The notes under the pieces: generated by a model
The model's input: the letters and a program-made list of their open reading frames with translations, nothing else
Database searches by the model: none
Told to the model about the DNA's origin: nothing
Assembly (NCBI RefSeq): GCF_037482285.1
Contig: NZ_JBBEYB010000007.1
Span: forward strand, 1-64,000
Length of the DNA stretch: 64,000 nucleotides
Source of the DNA: Aquabacterium sp029268225
GTDB lineage: Bacteria > Pseudomonadota > Gammaproteobacteria > Burkholderiales > Burkholderiaceae_C
Direction: 5' to 3'
Position numbers and translations under genes: made by a program
In this document: positions 62,579-64,000 of the stretch, one piece after another
Numbering within the stretch: the first letter of the stretch is position 1
Layout of the letters: every line of letters begins with the position of its first letter

Positions 62579-64000
62579 TCAAGCCCCGAGTTGTTCAAGC
62601 TGATCGGTCAGTTCAAGCCACCTTGCTTCCAAAGCGTCGATCTCATCGCCGAGGGCTTTGAGTCGCTTGCCTTGTTCCGCACGATCAGCGGCAGACAAAT
62701 CGGCTTGCGCCAGCGACTCGCCAAGCTGGGCTTGTTCGCCGTGCACCTGTGCCAGACGCTCGTCCACCTTCTTGAGTTCGGCTTTCAGCGGCTTGGTTTG
62801 CTCCGCCAGTCTCTGGCGTGCCGCAGCCAGTGCCTTGCGGTCTTCGCGCTGATTGGCCGCGGGAGGGGTAGGCTCTGTCGACAATGAGGCTGCGGGCCGA
62901 TTGACCGCATTTTGTGTGTCACGGGCCGCCTTGGCCGCCTGCGCCACTTCACGCGCCTGGTCTTGCAGCCAGCGTTGGTAGTCATCCAAGTCGCCGTCGA
63001 AGGTACTGAGCTCGCCCTTGGCGACCAGCCAGAATTCGTCGCACACCTCGCGCAGCAGGGCGCGGTCGTGGCTGACCAGCATCACCGTGCCTTCGAACTC
63101 ATTGAGCGCCATCGAGAGCGCCTCGCGGGTGGTCAGGTCGAGGTGGTTGGTCGGTTCGTCGAGCAGCAGCAGGTTGGGGCGCTGCCACACGACCAGGGCC
63201 AGCACCAGGCGGGCTTTTTCCCCGCCGCTGAACTGGCCGACGGCCTGGTTGACCATGTCGCCGGTGAACTGGAAGCGGCCGAGGAAGTCGCGCAGCTCCT
63301 GCTCGCGGGCTTGCGGGCCGACATCCCGCGCCAGGCGGATCATGTGCTGCAGCGGACCTTCGTCGGGGCGCAGCACGTCCAGCTCTTGCTGGGCGAAGTA
63401 GCCGATGCTCAGGCCCTTGCCTTCGGTGATCTCGCCGCTGATCGGGCGGTTCATGTGGGCCAGGGTCTTGACGACCGTGGACTTGCCTTGCCCGTTGGCG
63501 CCCAGGATGCCAATGCGCTGCCCCGGCAAGACCGAGCGGTTGATGCCCGAGACGATGGTCAGGGTCTCATCGTTGGCCAGGTGGTAGCCGCAGGCGAGGT
63601 CCTTCAAGGCCATCATCGGGTTGGGCAGGCAATCCGGCTCGGGGAAGGAAAACTGGAAGTCACTGGCCGTGAGCACCGGGGCGATCTTTTCCATGCGCTC
63701 CAGGGCCTTGACGCGACTTTGCGCCTGCTTGGCCTTGCTGGCCTTGGCCTTGAAGCGCGCGATGAACTTGGAGAGGTGCGCGATCTTGTCTTGCTGCTTG
63801 GCGAAGGCGGCCTGTTGCTGGCTCAGACGCTCGGCGCGCATGGCCTCGAAAGCGGAATAGCCACCGGTGTAGCGGGTGAGTTTGCCGTCTTCGAGATGCA
63901 GGGTGACCTTGGTGATCGCATCCAGAAACTCGCGGTCGTGGCTGATGACAACCAGGGTGCCTTCGTAGCGCTGCAGCCAGCTTTCCAGCCAGACCAGGGC
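62579..64000 (-). CDS. yheS: ABC-F family ATPase, YheS-like (N-terminus beyond the window)
   Basis: Cytoplasmic twin-ATPase protein that acts on the ribosome, not a transporter. The window holds the last 473 codons. It enters in the first ATPase domain (ALVWLESWLQRYEGTLVVISHDREFLD), then the ARM/linker helices (KIAHLSKFIARFKAKASKAKQ), second Walker A GANGQGKST, signature QFSGGEKARL, Walker B LLLLDEPTNHLD and a C-terminal coiled coil (about the last 90 residues). FGFQGD/SGGEKARLVLAL-like blocks point to YheS over Uup. The 5' end is cut by the right edge. Confidence 0.92.
   Translation of the reverse strand, partial: ALVWLESWLQRYEGTLVVISHDREFLDAITKVTLHLEDGKLTRYTGGYSAFEAMRAERLSQQQAAFAKQQDKIAHLSKFIARFKAKASKAKQAQSRVKALERMEKIAPVLTASDFQFSFPEPDCLPNPMMALKDLACGYHLANDETLTIVSGINRSVLPGQRIGILGANGQGKSTVVKTLAHMNRPISGEITEGKGLSIGYFAQQELDVLRPDEGPLQHMIRLARDVGPQAREQELRDFLGRFQFTGDMVNQAVGQFSGGEKARLVLALVVWQRPNLLLLDEPTNHLDLTTREALSMALNEFEGTVMLVSHDRALLREVCDEFWLVAKGELSTFDGDLDDYQRWLQDQAREVAQAAKAARDTQNAVNRPAASLSTEPTPPAANQREDRKALAAARQRLAEQTKPLKAELKKVDERLAQVHGEQAQLGESLAQADLSAADRAEQGKRLKALGDEIDALEARWLELTDQLEQLGA

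Overview
The window looks like a stretch of chromosome from a betaproteobacterium of the order Burkholderiales, probably the Comamonadaceae/Leptothrix-Aquabacterium side. This is inferred from high GC, dense gene packing with many ATGA stop/start overlaps, and familiar gene orders: hda-HAD-pcnB-folK, pyrG-kdsA-eno-ftsB, dnaX-ybaB-recR, and gloB-methyltransferase-rnhA. No rRNA, tRNA or CRISPR array was recognised.

Layout. 1-2245 is the edge of an integron: an IS1595-family element whose terminal repeat begins at base 1, then an integron integrase whose cassette array, if any, lies beyond the left edge. 2267-7853 (minus) is a nitrate assimilation group: an unusual NirB-derived flavoprotein, NasA and YbiB. 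8032-31812 is mostly housekeeping: dcd, PHP exonuclease, YciO/YrdC-like protein, plsY, hda-HAD-pcnB-folK, rpsU, yqeY, pmbA, darP, mog, an aminoglycoside-phosphotransferase-like/SDR pair, cysE, trmJ, suhB, mutS, an Anbu proteasome-like protein and plsC. 31989-35900 is pyrG-kdsA-eno.

Between eno and ftsB lies a nested insertion (35970-45770). An IS1182-family element entered the eno terminator and is flanked by two exact copies of the 20-base terminator hairpin. Its transposase gene was then split by an 8,230-bp Tn501-type mercury-resistance transposon (38-bp inverted repeats, 5-bp AACAA duplication) carrying merR/merTPADE, an EAL-domain gene, tnpR and tnpA. Removing the transposon restores an open 489-codon transposase.

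45823-64000 returns to core genes: ftsB, pnuC with a NadR-like kinase (nicotinamide riboside salvage), a TruC-like pseudouridine synthase, hslO, a gamma carbonic anhydrase, yaaA, rhlE, dnaX-ybaB-recR, a MAPEG protein, mltD-gloB, a methyltransferase-rnhA pair, GNAT-mobA, an NlpC/P60 peptidase, a DksA/TraR-like protein and the C-terminal part of an ABC-F protein cut by the right edge. mog and mobA could supply the molybdenum cofactor that NasA needs.

The most interesting signals are: a complete-looking -1 frameshift cassette in dnaX (Shine-Dalgarno-like GGGGAG, slippery C CCA AAA, stem-loop, immediate TGA) that would yield a 380-residue gamma-like product; the exact duplication of a terminator hairpin by the IS1182 element; a NirB flavoprotein that has lost most of its sirohaem module yet keeps its C-terminal end; an Anbu gene overlapping mutS; and several genes that appear to be transcribed without leaders.
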